Shown here: positions 1 to 13,495 of the stretch, piece after piece
How positions within the stretch are numbered: the first letter of the stretch is position 1
Layout: each line of letters begins with the position of its first letter
The notes under the pieces: generated by a model
Told to the model about the DNA's origin: nothing
The model's database searches: none
The model's input: the letters and a program-made list of their open reading frames with translations, nothing else
DNA from: Camellia lanceoleosa
Lineage: Eukaryota; Streptophyta; Magnoliopsida; Ericales; Theaceae
Direction of reading: 5' to 3'
Assembly (NCBI GenBank): GCA_025200525.1
Contig: CM045762.1
Span: forward strand, 2,790,001-2,854,000
Length of the DNA stretch: 64,000 nucleotides
Translations under genes and position numbers: made by a program

Positions 1-3000
1 AAGCTTAGCTTCTCCAAGAAGCTTTGGCTTTTTATTTCTATAAGAGGGAGCCTCCCTCCTCCAGGTTTAGAAAATCTGTGAAAGAAGGATAGATATAGTG
101 GTGTATCTATATTGCCTTGTTTGTTTCATTTTTGTGCCTTAAAGTGTAGATTTGTCTTACTTTTTCACTCAAACACCATCATTTTGCTACTGAGGTGCTT
201 AGGACCTGGTTTTGGTGTTCTTGGATGGCTTTGAGCTTGAAAAAACCTACTGGAGTTGCAGTTATAAAGAAGGTCTTCAGGGGTGAGTTTCTACCCCTTA
301 AATCCCCCTTTCTTGCTTAAGCTTTTAGCCTACCTTGCATGTTGTTTTGAGCTTAACTTATAACTGATAAAAGTTCTGTTTTTACATGATTTTGATCTTT
401 GTTTAAGGTCACTTTTGTGTTTGGGGTTGTTTACCCCCTCTTAGGCCTTGTTTGGCCTTGTTTTTGTGCCTCTTTTGTGAGCTTTGGGACCACCTTATTT
501 TGGCCTTCTCACCACTGAAATCCAGAGGTTTTTTAGTGGTGGGGATGGTGTTTTGAGGTCCTAAGAAGGAGAGGGTCATCCCCTCTCCTTGTTGTCTTCA
601 ATACTTGTCATATATGCCTCATGTTTGAGCACCTTTGTTAAGTGTGTTTTGACCATATATTAGCATGTATTTGTGGTTATTTTGCTGAGGCATGCCACTA
701 TTTTTACTTGCCTTGGTCACTCCATGCATGCCTTATACACTTGTAGTATAAATCCCTTAAACTAGCTTTGTATGCTTCATGAAGTAGCATGTCATTTTAG
801 CTTGGTTTGAGTCCATTTCAGCATGTATTTGGTGATATTTTACCATGTCATACCTCTGTTTAGGTTTGGTTTGGTCAGCCTTTGCATGCTCCTTGCACTT
901 GTAGTGCATTTCCATGATTTAGCCTAACATGCCTCATATCTTGACATGTCATTTTAGCATGCTTTTGGCTTAGCTCTGAGAAAACTTTATTCATGTTTTA
1001 GCATGTTTGAGGTCTGATTTGTATTGTTTTGGTCATGCATGACTTGCTTTGTATAGCCTTGGTTCAATCTAGCTTGTTAGCCTTGTGTATTGAGTCCTCT
1101 AACATGCATTACTTGGACTATTTTAATGATTTGGCATCATTTATCATGTGATTTCAGTCCATGTTTCATGGCCATGCACTTGCATTTGTCACTCATTCAA
1201 TGCGTTGGAGGGTTTGCCCCTTTATGTCTTAACATGAACCATTGCGTATGCCTTCATGCCTTTACTTGCGAGCCATCATTTCAGTGTGTTTTTGGGGTTA
1301 TCATGCCATAATATAACTCTACTTTTTGTTTCTTAAGTCATACCATGCTTGGTCTTAATAGGTGTAGTGTAATCCACCCTATTTGCCTTACATATTCCAT
1401 GCCTTATGCCCCTCATGCTAGCACATTTTGGCTTCCTTCCTTACATGTTTTAGACTCATTTTGACATGTTCTAGGAATGTTTTAGGTTGCCTTAATCATA
1501 TGCTTCATGCTTTGTATACTTGTAGTATAAATGCTCTTGCTTGCCTCAAGCTTTGAGCACCATTGCATGCTTCATTTGTGTTGTGTACATGATTTGGCAT
1601 TACTTAACATGACATTTCAGAGCTTATAGCATTGCCATATTTCCACCACAATCTTGCTTTAAGTGCCTTTGAGTGTTATGCATTGTCGCCTAGTTTTTGG
1701 CTTAGCTTTTACGCTTGCATACCGAGGTATTTGGGCCCTCATCTCAGCATGTTTAGGTTCTTGTTTAGACCTGATTAAGCTCTGTCCATGCTTAGTTCAT
1801 GCATTTGTGCCATGTATTACATGCCTCCTTTGTAGTCCTCTTTACTAACTTCATGCTTTAAGGACCCTAGCATGCCTTACTTATGTTGTTTGAATGATTT
1901 GACATCATTTCTTACCTCATTTCAGTGCACTTAGTATTGTTACACTTCCATACTTTTCACTCTCTAAGTGCTCTTGAGAGTTACACCTTAGTGCCTTAAT
2001 TGGTGAGCCAATTGGCATACTTGTTTGCATGTGTTTTCAGTGCCTTCATTTTAACATTATGGCCACTGATTTGGGCATGACTGAGGTCTACCCCTTTTGG
2101 TTTAAGTCCATTTAACATGTTTATTTGCATGTTGCTTGCATGCTTATTGCACATTACGTTGTGTATGCCATGCAGTCCTTTGCATTGTGTATGCCAAGTA
2201 GTTCCTTGCATTGTGCATGTCCCTAACATTGCTAAGTTGCCCTTATTGCATTGCATTGCGCATGCATGCATTACATTGTGTTTAGAACCTCATGGTTTCC
2301 TTGCATTGAGTATGCCATCTAGTTCTTAACACTTAGTATTGTGTATACCCTATTGTGATTTGCATTGTGCATGCCATATAGTTGCATTGCATGTTGTTAC
2401 ATGCTTGTCCCTTGCATTGTGTATGCCATGTAGTTGCATTGCATGTTTGCCATGCTAGTTGTTACATTTGTGTTTGGAATAGGTGTTAGTCCAAACATGG
2501 GAAACGAGGGGCGTTTCATACTTACAGTGATGAAACGTGCCTTAATTCCCAGTCGCCGACGCTCTTGATCATACATGATAGAGTTTTAGGCTTTATGTGT
2601 TTAGTTGTGCATTCATTTCATATTGAATTGTGCAACTTCGCCTCTCGGCCATCATGCATGGAAATGCGCAATTGGTGGCCCGAGGGTCGAGAACCACACT
2701 CCCTTGAGTTCATGACATGATAGGGAGGGTGGTTGTGCACACATATCTTGCAAATACATTGCCATGCCCTTTCTTGCTCTCTGTTGCAGAAAACTGGGAT
2801 TCGACAGCAACAACTGGCCGGCTAGCCAGAAAAACTAGCTGGCCGACCACTTTTTTGGTTTTTCAACAACCAAAAGTGGTCAGCAAGCATCTGGAGGGAC
2901 CAAAAGTGGTCGGCCACCCTCCCACAGGATTCCCAAGGTGGAGTTTCATCTTTCTGGAGCTTGGTGCAGTGTTCTGAGAACAGATAAAAACAGAGGCAAA

Positions 3001-4381
3001 TCGGGGCATCGCATTGGATTTCCGAACGAGGGGACCAAGCATGCATCCAGTCCTTTTCCCTCTGAAGCTCCTGCGTTATTACTTTCCTTAGCTGCCATGC
3101 TTAGATAGCTTGCTTTCGCTTTGGTTTGTACTTCAATTAGTTAATGCGTTAGCTATTCAAATTTTGTAATAATTAGTTAACTAGAATTAGTTAATTAATT
3201 TGTTATGTAATAATTAGTTTAATTAGCTTAGATTAGGTAGGTAGCTCTTTATTCGGTCTCTCCCTCGAAAGGGCCAATTGTTGTAATAAGCGTGCGTATG
3301 TGTGATGCATGTCTTCGAATCCCTATTTCTTTCTCCTTTTTACTTAACCACTTATGATGGTTAGTTTTAGGGCATTTTTCATTTAGCATACCTTATGCTT
3401 GCATGCGTGCATCCATTCATCTGTATTCCATGCACCGGGCTCGGCGCATCATACTAACTGCATTATATTTCAATTCCTATTTGAATACATGTATCAAGTT
3501 GCATCTCATATGTCATTCTAGGATAGCCGAGCCTATTTTAGTTGCACTTTCGCATGTGTTGCATTAGCCATTTTAACATGAACTAGGATCATGCATGATT
3601 TCTAACTAGTTCTTTGTTGTAGCTCGAAGTACACTGTGAGTGTTTACGCTTTAGCATACTGCATGTGTGTTAATTCTGCCATGAAAGCATGCTTGCCATG
3701 AGGCTAATTGCTTATGTGATTAACTGCCTGAATGCTTGTGGGTGAAGGTTGAATTACTTAAGTTGGGACAATTCATTGAAATCCGCATTTTAGCCTACTC
3801 GCGAGTAGCAAACTTCAAACAATTTTCCAAACAAATGGACATGCGATGTTTTGTTCCAAATTAGGCAATCTAGTCTATACTTGTTTGCTGCACGCATCAC
3901 ATAGTAAGACTAGCTAATTAACCGGAATAAGAACAGATGTATTTTCAAAAACGAGATATCATGCTTAGTACAGGCCGATCTTTGATTGGGCGAGCGGGGT
4001 TGCTCATTAAATGACCTTCCCCTCTCGTACCCAAGTTTCCGAGCCAAGGCAACTTTGGTGATGACGGACACATGGCCTTAGGCACGAGTCAGGGTTTCCT
4101 AGATTTTCCAAAAAATAAAATATTTAGGTGGCGACTCTGTATTTGGAAAAGCAGTCCATGTTTGGCACTTCTTTATAAAAATCAGTTTTCCAAAACGATT
4201 TGCTGGATTTGGACTCTTTGGTGATTTATCAGTCTCATATCGCACATTGTGAGATTAGATTCAGAACCATGACATTTGAGTCCAAACTGTGGTAGCTCAG
4301 AGAACAAAACGAGAATTCACATGCCCCTCGCCCAGAGGCCGCGCGCGGATATCGATGAGTTCTCCCGAGAGCGCGTCCACA
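1..4381 (+). mobile_element. Tat/Ogre-like LTR, + strand, 5' end outside window
   Basis: Long terminal repeat of a Tat/Ogre-like Ty3/gypsy family that recurs at 4382-6282, 6758-13903, 8233-11605, 19301-23212 and 38451-40508. The order of landmarks is the same as in the 19301-23212 copy read on its minus strand. There is a TATA box (TATAAG at 39-44), an inverted motif with ACCACTGAAATCC and a CCCCTCTCC block at 500-590, a CATG-rich tract (600-2480), a motif containing GATGAAACGTGCC (about 2530), and a GGCCGGC-rich island (2810-2920). These are followed by TTAATTAGTT-rich DNA (3120-3240), the motif GGTGGCGACTCTG (4128-4140) and a GC-rich tail ending in GTCCACA at 4381. No gag or pol coding was seen; short ORFs here are not convincing. 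The 5' end TGTAGACACC expected from the other copies lies upstream of the window. Family assignment is inference from layout and motifs. Confidence 0.7.
2150..2465. repeat. CATG-rich degenerate minisatellite inside LTR
   Basis: Imperfect repeats of a roughly 35-45 bp unit with the core TTGCATTGTGTATGCCATGT. They recur near 2156, 2181, 2209, 2302, 2370 and 2414 with spacer changes. The whole stretch 600-2480 is unusually rich in CATGC and GCATG words, as is the equivalent part of the minus-strand copy at 20900-22400. No coding sense was found in it. Confidence 0.6.
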
Positions 4382-6282
4382 GAGAGACGTTTCATACTTG
4401 AAGTGATGAAACGTGCCTCATTTCTTAGTCATCGACACTCTTGATCGTACATGATAGGGTGAAAGTTTCATCGAGTCTATTTGTGCATTCATTGACTTGT
4501 ACACATTTGGCTTCTAAGCCATCGTGCATTGTGATGCTCGGTTGGTGGCCCGAGAGTTGAGTACCATACTCCTTTGAGCTTGAGATATGATAAGGAGTGT
4601 GGTGGTACACACATTCCCTTGCAAATACACTACCATGCCTCTGTTTGTGCTCTGTTGTAGCAAAAGAAGGAAATTCAGGGAATCAGTGGTCGACCGGCCA
4701 CCAGAGCAACCGACCGGCCATCAAAGCCTGCCGACCAGCCATAATTACTGGCCAATGGCCACCATCTCTAGTCGATCATCCCTCAGCATGTTCTTGAGAT
4801 GGGTCAGAATCAATCTGGAAGTTGGCATAATTTTCAGAGGTCTAAAGGTGTGCAAACAGAGGCATCTTGAGGCAAGGCGGTGGATTTCCGGGAGGACGCG
4901 ACCGAGCATGCATGCCTCATTCTCCCGCGAGGCCATTTTACCGCTTTACTAGCTAGTTGTAGTTAATTACATGTGTTGTAATTAATTAGTTTAATTAATT
5001 AGCTTAGATTAGCTAGTTATTCAATTCAATTTGGTTTGTAATAATTAATTAGCTAGAATAGTTAGTTAATTAGTTGGTTTGTAATAGTTAGCTTAATTAG
5101 CGTAACTAGTTAGCTTTCATTTCATTCGGACCCTCCTGCGAGAGGGTGTATTGTTGTAATAAGTGTGCGTGTGTGTGTGAATATCTTCCAACCCCATGTC
5201 TTTCTCCCTTTTACTTATCCGCTTTCAGTGGTTAGATTAGGGCATATTTCAATTAGCATACTTATGCTTTGCATGCGTGCATCATTCATTTGTCTTGCAT
5301 GCACCGGGCTCGGCGCATCATTCAAACTGCTTTGTATTTTAATACTTATTTGAATACATGTATCAAAGTGTTGCATTCATATGCCATGATTAGATAGCCA
5401 AGCCTATTTAGTTTCATTTTGCATGCGTTGTATTGGGCATCTTAACATAGCTAGGATCATGCATGATTACTAACTAGCTTTTGTTTTAGCTCGGAATACA
5501 CTGTAAGTGTTTGCGCTTTAGCATACTGCATGAGATGTGTATGTTGCCATGTTCAGCATGATTGCCATGAGGCTATATGCTTAATTGATTAACTGCATAA
5601 ATGCCTGTGGATGAAGGCTTCATTGCTTGAATTGGAACAAATCATCAAAATATACGTTTTAAGCCCACTTTGCAGAGTGGAAAAATCATGTTGTTTTCTA
5701 AGCCCACTTGAGGGTGGCAAATCCATGTCTTAACCTACTTACGAGTAGCACTTTCAAACCATTTTCGAAAAACAAACATGAGATGTTTTGTTCCAATTCT
5801 TGCGATTGAATCTATATTTGTATATTGTGCGCATCACGTACTAAGTTAGCTAAATAACCGGAATAAGAACACATGTGTTTTCAAAACAACATATCATAAT
5901 TAGTAGAGGCCGATCCTTTGATCGGGCGAGCAGGGGTGCTTATTTCATGACCTTTCCCCCTCGTACCCAAGTTCCCGAGCCAAGGCAACTTTGGTGATGA
6001 CGGACACATGGCCTTAGGCACGAGTCAGGGTTTCCTAAATTTCCCCAAAATAAAATATTTAGATGGCGACTCTGAAATCTTGCAAAGCAGTCCATGTTTG
6101 GCGCTTTTTAATTAAAATCAATTTTCCAAAACGATTTACTAGATTTGGACTCTTTGGTAATTTATCAGTCTTGCATTGCACTTTGTGAGATTAGATTCAG
6201 AACCGTGACAGGAGTCCGAACTGTAGTAGCTAGAACCATAATTCGCTCCTTCGCGCGCAGAGCGGAGTTCGAGCGGTCTATA
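4382..6282 (+). mobile_element. 5'-truncated second LTR copy, + strand
   Basis: This stretch starts directly after the GTCCACA end of the preceding LTR and repeats that LTR from the GATGAAACGTGCC motif onward. It has its own GACCGGCCA-rich island (4690-4740), TTAATTAG tract (4970-5120), GGCGACTCTG motif (6065-6074) and terminal block (6140-6230), and ends near GGTCTATA (6276-6282). The two copies lie in tandem in the same orientation and are clearly diverged. The missing 5' half suggests unequal recombination or a deletion between neighbouring LTRs. No coding region was recognised. Confidence 0.65.
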
Positions 6283-6757
6283 GGTTTCACTATTCAAACA
6301 AGCGGCATCATACATCCTAGAAATGGGAGAGCATCCTATCTTAATTTTGGAAGGTACTATAGTTCATTATATGCACAAGGTTAGCTCTACTCTAGGGGTT
6401 GAAGTTAAGGTGACGTTACTAAAGAGTCCTTTGGGCCATAACCAATAAAGATCCCAAGAAATCAGAAGAGTCAAATAGTCTCTCTTCGGAGTCTGAGAAC
6501 CTTAGATAGCAAAGCTAGATAGCAGAGCTACCTTTTTCACAGATCTCAAAAGGTTACAACACAAAGCTTCTAAAGTATCGTAAAGATAGGTGTAGTGTCA
6601 CAAAAAGCTCGTTTGTGCTCTCACCAGTATCTGGGCAACACAGGGACTTGAAGTGCACCAATTCATGCAATGCAATGAACATATAATTGAAAATAAAAGT
6701 CATATCATGGAGTTCGAGTTAACGTTTCATAAAATCCCCAGTGGAGTTGCTAGAAAC
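6283..6757. other. Retroelement internal/leader remnant with a primer-binding-site-like motif
   Basis: This lies between a + strand LTR end (6282) and the - strand LTR that starts at 6758. On the minus strand, the bases just after the LTR end read GTTTCTAGCAACTCCACTGG followed by GGAT (6735-6757). This resembles the leader GTTTCTGGCGACTCCGCTGGGGA that I recall following Ogre/Tat LTRs as a tRNA primer-binding site, with a few mutations. No gag ORF was recognised. Confidence 0.4.
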
Positions 6758-8094
6758 TATAACATACCCGAGCGGTACCCGTGTGCGTTAAACAGTTCGA
6801 ACCCTCGATCTCTTTGATCTAGTCTCACTAGTGCAATGTGAAATATAGATGAGAGTCCAGATTTGAAAACTTTTAGAAAATCCATTTTATTGCAAAATCT
6901 TTTGCCAAAAATGGACTACGTCATCAGAGCTCAGAGTCGCCACCTAATATTTTTGAAAAATTAAGAAACCCGTGACTTGTGCCAAGGCCACTGTTCATCA
7001 TAACCAAAGTTGTCTTGGTTTGGAACCTTAGGTATGAGAGGGGAAGGTCATTAATTGAGCGCCCCCGCTCACCCGATCAAAAGATCAGCCTTTACTAAAC
7101 CATGATATGAATTTTATTTACTTTATATGTTCATATTCCAATTATTTAATAAGTCCTAAAAATTATTATGTGAAGCATACAAGTATAAACTATGTTATTT
7201 ATTTTGGAATAATTTGACTTTATCTAGTTTTGAAAGAGTTTTGGAGATATACAACTCAAATAAATTGAGTTTGCAAATATGAAAATCAACACTATTTCAA
7301 ATTAAGCTACACAACCTCCATCCACTGGCATTCATATAGTTATATCAAGTAAGCAAGTAGTTATATGGTAGGATACTTAGACATAATAAGAAAAATACAC
7401 ACAAACGGGGATGCTAAAGTATAAAAACTTACATATTTATCGACGTCCCTCGAACAGTTACAAAACAAAGTTAGTAAAATATGCATGCTCTTATATATAA
7501 AATCCTAATGCAATTCACTCATAAGATGCAACTAAAGATTCGGCTTTTAAGATATGACATGTGAATCATCTCAAGAACATGACGTAGCGCTTATAATCAT
7601 ATAGGAATTGATTAAATTCACAAATGCAAAATTAGCCGAATCAAGATGTATGAAACATAGATGCAAAGCATGGATATAATGAAAGACAAAATATGATGCA
7701 TATTTACAGATAAAGAAAACAAGTAAAAGAACGGGATAGAAAGAAGCGGGGCGAGGAATAATTACAACACTTGAAAAAAATAATTACAAACTAAATTAGA
7801 GAAGGATGAGGAGAATATTACAACAAAATAAAAATTTCACAATACATTCAAAATAAAATAAACAAAAAAAAAAGTTTTGCATGCCTTGAAAACCACCAGA
7901 AGTTGGTTAAGATTGGAAGACAACATCATCTTGTCCAAAAGAAGCTAACCGGCTGGCCAATTAGGCCTAGCAAAACTTGTCTTATTGCAAAACCAAGAAA
8001 AGGAACAAACAAGAAATATGCAGGTGGCTCAACTAACCACTACCTGTTAGATTAAAAATAAGAAAACAAATATAAAATAAAAAAAAGTGCAAAC

Positions 8095-8225
8095 TTACAA
8101 CAAAACTAATATGAACCTAAAACAAGAATACAAATATAAGATAGAACATGCAAGATTACAACAAAACTAATATGAGACTAATATAAGAAAAATATAAGTT
8201 AGGAGATGCAAGATTACAACATAAT
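8095..8225. repeat. AT-rich tandem repeat, left part
   Basis: Repeats of a unit of about 60-70 bp containing ACAAGATTACAACAAAACTA followed by ATATGAACCTAAAAC. The array continues on the other side of the inserted solo LTR at 11613-12130, so it is one array interrupted by an insertion. Confidence 0.6.
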
Positions 8226-8232
8226 TACTATG

Positions 8233-11200
8233 TGTGGACTCGCCTTTTTTCGCACCCCCTTTCAGAAGAGTTGAAATGAAGGCCTCACAGTTCGGACTCC
8301 CGCAGTTCTGAATCTAGTCACACAAGTGCAATGTGAAACTGATAATCACCAAAGAGTCCAAATCCGGCAAATCTTTTTGGAAAATTAATTTTGAATCAAA
8401 AGTGCCAAAATTGGACTATTTTGCCAGATACAGAGTCGCCACCTAAGTATTTTATTTTAGAGAAATTTAGGAAACCCATGACTCGTGCCAAAGGCCACGT
8501 GTCCGTCATCACCAAAGTTGACTCGGCTCGGAAACTTAGGTACGAGAGGCGAAGGTCATGAATTGAGCATCCCCGCTCGCCTGATCAAAGATCGGCCTAC
8601 TAATCATGATATGTTTTTTTTATAAACATTATGTGCTCTTGTTCCGATTATTAGCTACCATTACTATGTGATGCGCACAAGCAAGTATAGACAAGTTTGC
8701 TCAATTTGGAACAATTCAACTCATATTTGTTTGCAAAAATGGTTTGAATTTCCACCTCAAGTAGGCTTAAAGATTACAGATTTGCATCAAACATAGTGGG
8801 CTTAAAACATGATTTGTCATGCAGTTTAGCATTTAAGCACATAGCCTCATGGCAAGCATGCGAAACATGGCAACATTCACACTCATGCAAGTATGCTAAA
8901 GCATAAAAACTCACCGAATACTCCAAGCCAAAACAGAAACTAGTTAGAAAGATGCATGATCCTAACTATACAAGATGCCTAATGTAGCACATGCAATATG
9001 AAATTAACAGGCTCGGCTACTAATATGGCATATGGATTGATTTGAATAACATGCGATTAAACACGTATTCAAAGAAGTATTGAAATGACAATGTCGTTGG
9101 AATGATGTGCCGAGCTTCGGTGCATGCAATACAAATGAATGGATGCAAGTATACGATATGCTAATTTGAAATATGATGCTCCTAATCTAACCATCAAAAG
9201 CGATCAAATAAAAGGGAGAAAGACGTGGGGTTGGAAGACATACACACACGCACACACACTTATTACAACATTACGCCCTCGTGGAGAAGGGTCCGAATGA
9301 ATAAGAGCTAACTAGCTAGCTAAACTAAGCTAATTAAGCTAATTAAGCTAATTAGACTAATTATTACAAATCAAATGAATAACTAGTTAAGCTAATTACT
9401 AATTATTACAACACTTTAACTAATTAGCAAACTAATTAATTAATTTACAACACAAAATGCACACGAACTAAGCATGTAAGACATTAAACTATGCTGCCAC
9501 TGCTCTGCCTCGGGAAGTAGAAGATGCATATGCTTGGTTTTGGTTTGAAAAAACATCCGTTTTGCTCTCGAAACGTTCTGTTTGCAGGGTTGAGCATTTC
9601 TAAAATCTTGTTGCTCTATCTTACCAAATCTTTGCTGAGATTTACATCAGTGGCCTGCCGGCCATGGAGGGATGCTGCCGGCCATCTGCCGGCCAGTGAG
9701 GTGTCCTGCTGACCAGAAATGATGCACTGCCAGCCATGGATGGTGCACTGTCAGCCACTGATGCATTGGATCACCATGCGGCAACAGAGCACAAACAGAG
9801 CAAAAAGGGAATTTTTCCAAGGATTTGTTGTACTGTGTCCCTCCTTATCATCTCAATATCTCAAAGGAGTGACACATTTGGATCCAAAAACCACCAATCA
9901 AGTAAGTTCATTGCATGATAGCCAAAGATCCAAGTTGTACAATTTCGATAAATGCACAAATATGACCAACAAGACCACCACCCTATCATGCATGATTAAA
10001 GGCAATGGAGACCTAGGAAAGTGACACATTTCATCACTTTTGAGTATGAAATGTCCCATTTTCCTTGTGTTCAAATTAACTTCCGATTTGAACATATGCA
10101 ATGCAACACAAAGACATGTTTATTTTGTCACTTTTACTTGTCAATTTTGTTTACACATTTTAATTACAAAATCATTCTTTAATCAATTTGTCCATTGGTG
10201 AGTATCCTCTAAGGTGAAGGAAGTGTCAACCAATGGATAATATAAGGTAAAAGAAAGATCATGCCTTTGATAATGAACCCTCAAAGAGGATTAAACCATT
10301 GAGCATGACCTCAATCTCAAGCTTAAAGGATCCCAAGTTTGAAACAACCCTCAAAAGCAAATGAAAGAGTGAAGCAAAGAAGGAGGTTGCAAAGATTTAG
10401 GTGCTGAAATTGAGTGATAAAAGCACTAAAAACATGTAGCCAAGTCACACCAATGATGTTTAAAGCCTTAAAACAACAAGCTAGTGCAAGGATTTACACT
10501 ACAACTACACAAAACAAAGTTCAAATGAACCAAACAGCCAAAAACAGAGCTAAAGTAGGCTATTTCAGACTCTAAAATATGCTGGACTTAAGCTAAGTTA
10601 AACTAGAAAAACATGCTAATATGTAAGGCTAACTAATCATGCAAACAAGACACGAGGAGGGGAGACTAACCCCTTCAATTTTGGACTTCAAAATGAGATT
10701 TTTGCCACTGAAAAACCTCTGAAATTCAGTGGTTAAAAGGCCCAAAAAAGTTGATTTTAAAGTGATGGATAAAGGCACAAAAGCTTTATAAACTAAGAAA
10801 CAAGAAGGGTGAACCACTCCCTAACTAAAAAGGGCTCAAACCACCATTTTTAAGCTACAAAAAACAGAGCTTTTTATAATTCAAAACCAACCCCAAAAAC
10901 AATTGAAAAATATAGAAAAACAAGTATTGAAAATAAGATAATAAGACTAGTATTCTACCTCTTAAAGAAAAGAACACTTTAGGCACAAGTTCAAGCCAAA
11001 ACCACCTTCAAGAACTCCAGGAAGGCCCCAAGGAACCTCAACTCAAAGGTGAGAGGATTTAGTTCAAGAGAAGTAGGCGAAAGTGTAGAGAAACTAGGCA
11101 AACACACACAATTTTGCAAGAAAGAGAGAGAAATCTAGAGAGAGGAAATTTTTATGTCTCAAAATTTTCTAACCTCTACATATAAGAGAGAGGGGTCCTA

Positions 11201-11605
11201 TATATAGAAAACACAAATTTCCCTTACAAACATCTAGCCACACACGTGTAGAAAGATGCATGAATGTGTGCAAACAGCTGATACAAAATATCACAAAATA
11301 TCTGCAGCAAATAATGGTGGCTGGCAAGGCTTCATTGATGGCAGGCAATGCACATCAATGGCCGGCAAAGAAGAAGTGATGGTCGGCAGCCTCCAAGGAT
11401 GGCTAGCAGGCCATCAGAAACTTTAGGATGAAAAAACCCAAGCATGGTCCAAAGATGAGACAAAATGGATGCAAGGTTTGAAATGCTCAAAGTTGTGGCA
11501 TTCTGCTAGAGACTTGGAGCGTTCGGCAATCAAAAAGACTCATCATCGGATGTACCTGGAAGAGCATCCAAGTCTTAAAGGACCGTCAAAAATGAGGTGT
11601 CTACA
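8233..11605 (-). mobile_element. Complete solo LTR of Tat/Ogre-like family, TSD CTATG
   Basis: A 3,373-bp unit with TG...CA termini (TGTGGACTCG at the left, GTGTCTACA at the right) and perfect 5-bp duplications CTATG at 8228-8232 and 11606-11610. Read on the minus strand it begins TGTAGACACCTC. It contains a TATA-like CTATATATAG (about 11194-11206), two GGCCGGC-rich islands (about 11310-11410 and 9650-9730), the motif with CATTTCATCACTTTTGAG (about 10028), a TTAATTAG tract (9310-9450) and the GGTGGCGACTCTG motif (about 8434-8446). It has one LTR-length unit and no internal domain, hence a solo LTR produced by recombination between two LTRs. Confidence 0.75.
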
Positions 11606-11612
11606 CTATGAG

Positions 11613-12130
11613 ACTAAAACAAGAAAACATGCAAGATTACAACAAAACTAACATGAACCTAAAATAAGAAAGCAAATATAAAGTAGAACATACAAGATTA
11701 CAACAAAATTAATATGAAATTAAAGCAAGCGAATAAAAATAAATAAATAATTATGAGCCAAACAAATCACTTAGATTAAAACAACACACTATGAAATATA
11801 AAGTATGAAAATAAATGTGAGATAAACAAATCACTTGGATTATAACAAAACACTATGAGGTAGAACATGCAAGATTATAACAAAACTAATATGAACCTAA
11901 AACAAAAAAGCAAATATGAGGTAAAACATGCAAGATTACAATAAAACTAATATGAAATTAAAGCAAGCGAATAAAAATAAATAAATAAATAAGTATGAGC
12001 TAAACAAACCACTTGGATTACAACAACACACTATGAAACATAAAGTAAGAAAATAAATATGAGATAAACAAACCACTTAGATTATAACAAAACACTATGA
12101 AATAAGAAGTAAGAAAATAAATATGAGATA
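11613..12130. repeat. AT-rich tandem repeat, right part
   Basis: Continuation of the array left of the solo LTR. It has repeated units such as CATGCAAGATTACAAC, AAACTAATATGAACC and AAATAAATATGAGATA with small changes. The GC content is low and no ORF is credible. Confidence 0.6.
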
Positions 12131-13334
12131 GAAAATATATAAAAAAAAAATAAAAGACTAGAAATTCACCTTCCAAAGAAAGATTGAACTTCTTGATTTC
12201 CAAACTTCCTCTTGATCACCCTCAAGTTTAAGAAGTATATTCTCAATCCTCAATTTGAAAGCTTGGAATCCTTGCTAAAATGATGACTTGGAGGTGTATG
12301 CGGGGAAAAATTATTATCTCTCTTGTTTTTGCTCACTTTTACCAACACCCACTCTTCCCCTTGATCAAAGCTACTGAAATTCAAGTATTTCAAAAAAAAT
12401 TAAAGAGTTTTAGGTGTAGAAAAGATGGAATTTCAGTTTGTATGGAAGATATGGGGTTTATATGGAATATAGGAATATTTTTAGCTCAAAAACTCAGGCT
12501 GTGTTTGGAAGGGTTTTGAAACTTTAGTTCCACCCTTTAGTTTGCATATGACGTTTGTTTGCAGCTTTCAAAAATTAATTCCACGCTCACTTTTGAAAAC
12601 TCGGTCGAAGGCGAGAAAATTTGGGCTAACCGGTCGTCCTACTGGAAGACCGGAACAGTGCAATTTTTTTTTTTTTTTGCAATTAACAAATGTTATTTTT
12701 TATATATTCAACAAAAAATATTTCCCGAATTCTTTAAAAAAATTTATGAGTTTTAATAGAATTTTGAGTTGTGTGTTTGATCATGAGTTATAAGTTTTTG
12801 TATCAAATATCATATGTCACATAAAAAATTCCCCACTCAATTCAAAACTCATTCACCAAACAAATTTTCCACACTTAAATCATAATTCCAAAACTCACAA
12901 ACTCAAAATACAATTCATCTTCTCAAATCATATTTAGAAAGCTCTATCAAACGCTACCTTAGTTTTTCTCTCATTTTTTCACTCTTTTCTCACTCTTTTT
13001 TCTTCAATTTCGTGGTCTTCTTCTCTTACAAATTGATCATTCTATATAGGCAATGAGGGATAGTTAAGGTCAAAAAGAAAGTGGAAGACAAGAATGTGTT
13101 AGGATGAGTGAATTTTCAAAGTGATTGCATGGGATACTCCTTTATGAATGCAAACAAAACCTCTTTTTAATAATGGTGGATGATTAGGTATGTATTTGGC
13201 AATAAATGTGTTGGCCAATGGAGTAGAGGAGTGTCCCACACACAAGAAAAAATGCAAAAATAAACCTTCTTTGCCTGTTGGTTTGAAATGATTAAATATT
13301 ATTTGAGGGGAAATATAACACAAGGCAAAGCTTT

Positions 13335-13400
13335 GGCAGAATGGCTAAGGTGTTAGGTATTGAGTGGTTAGGTTGGGGGTTCAAACCTCCTTCCAAGAAT
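13335..13400 (+). other. tRNA-like (SINE-type) pol III promoter pair
   Basis: A box-A-like TGGCAGAATGGCTAAGG (about 13334-13350) is followed about 30 bp later by GGTTCAAACC (13378-13387), which matches the box B consensus GGTTCRANNCC. The rest does not fold into an obvious intact tRNA. A SINE head or decayed tRNA-derived repeat is the best guess. It sits inside the U3-like part of the minus-strand LTR. Confidence 0.4.
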
Positions 13401-13438
13401 TCCTTAAATTCATTTTTTTGGGTAAAGACATGTCAACG

Positions 13439-13495
13439 CCACGTCATTAGCAAGGACCAATCCAGTCATGCCACGTCACCAAGACCGCCACGTCA
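13439..13495. promoter_or_regulatory. Cluster of three CCACGTCA (TGACGTGG) motifs
   Basis: CCACGTCA occurs at 13439-13446, 13471-13478 and 13488-13495, about 400-460 bp inside the 5' end of the minus-strand LTR. TGACGTGG is the core bound by many plant bZIP factors. Immediately beyond are three copies of AATATTCC or AATATTCT. A U3 enhancer role is inference only. Confidence 0.35.

Noticed and set aside
1090..2329. Several 60-90 codon ORFs on both strands
   Set aside because: They fall in the CATG-rich LTR tract, have Cys/Leu/His-rich random composition and no match in other copies of the LTR.
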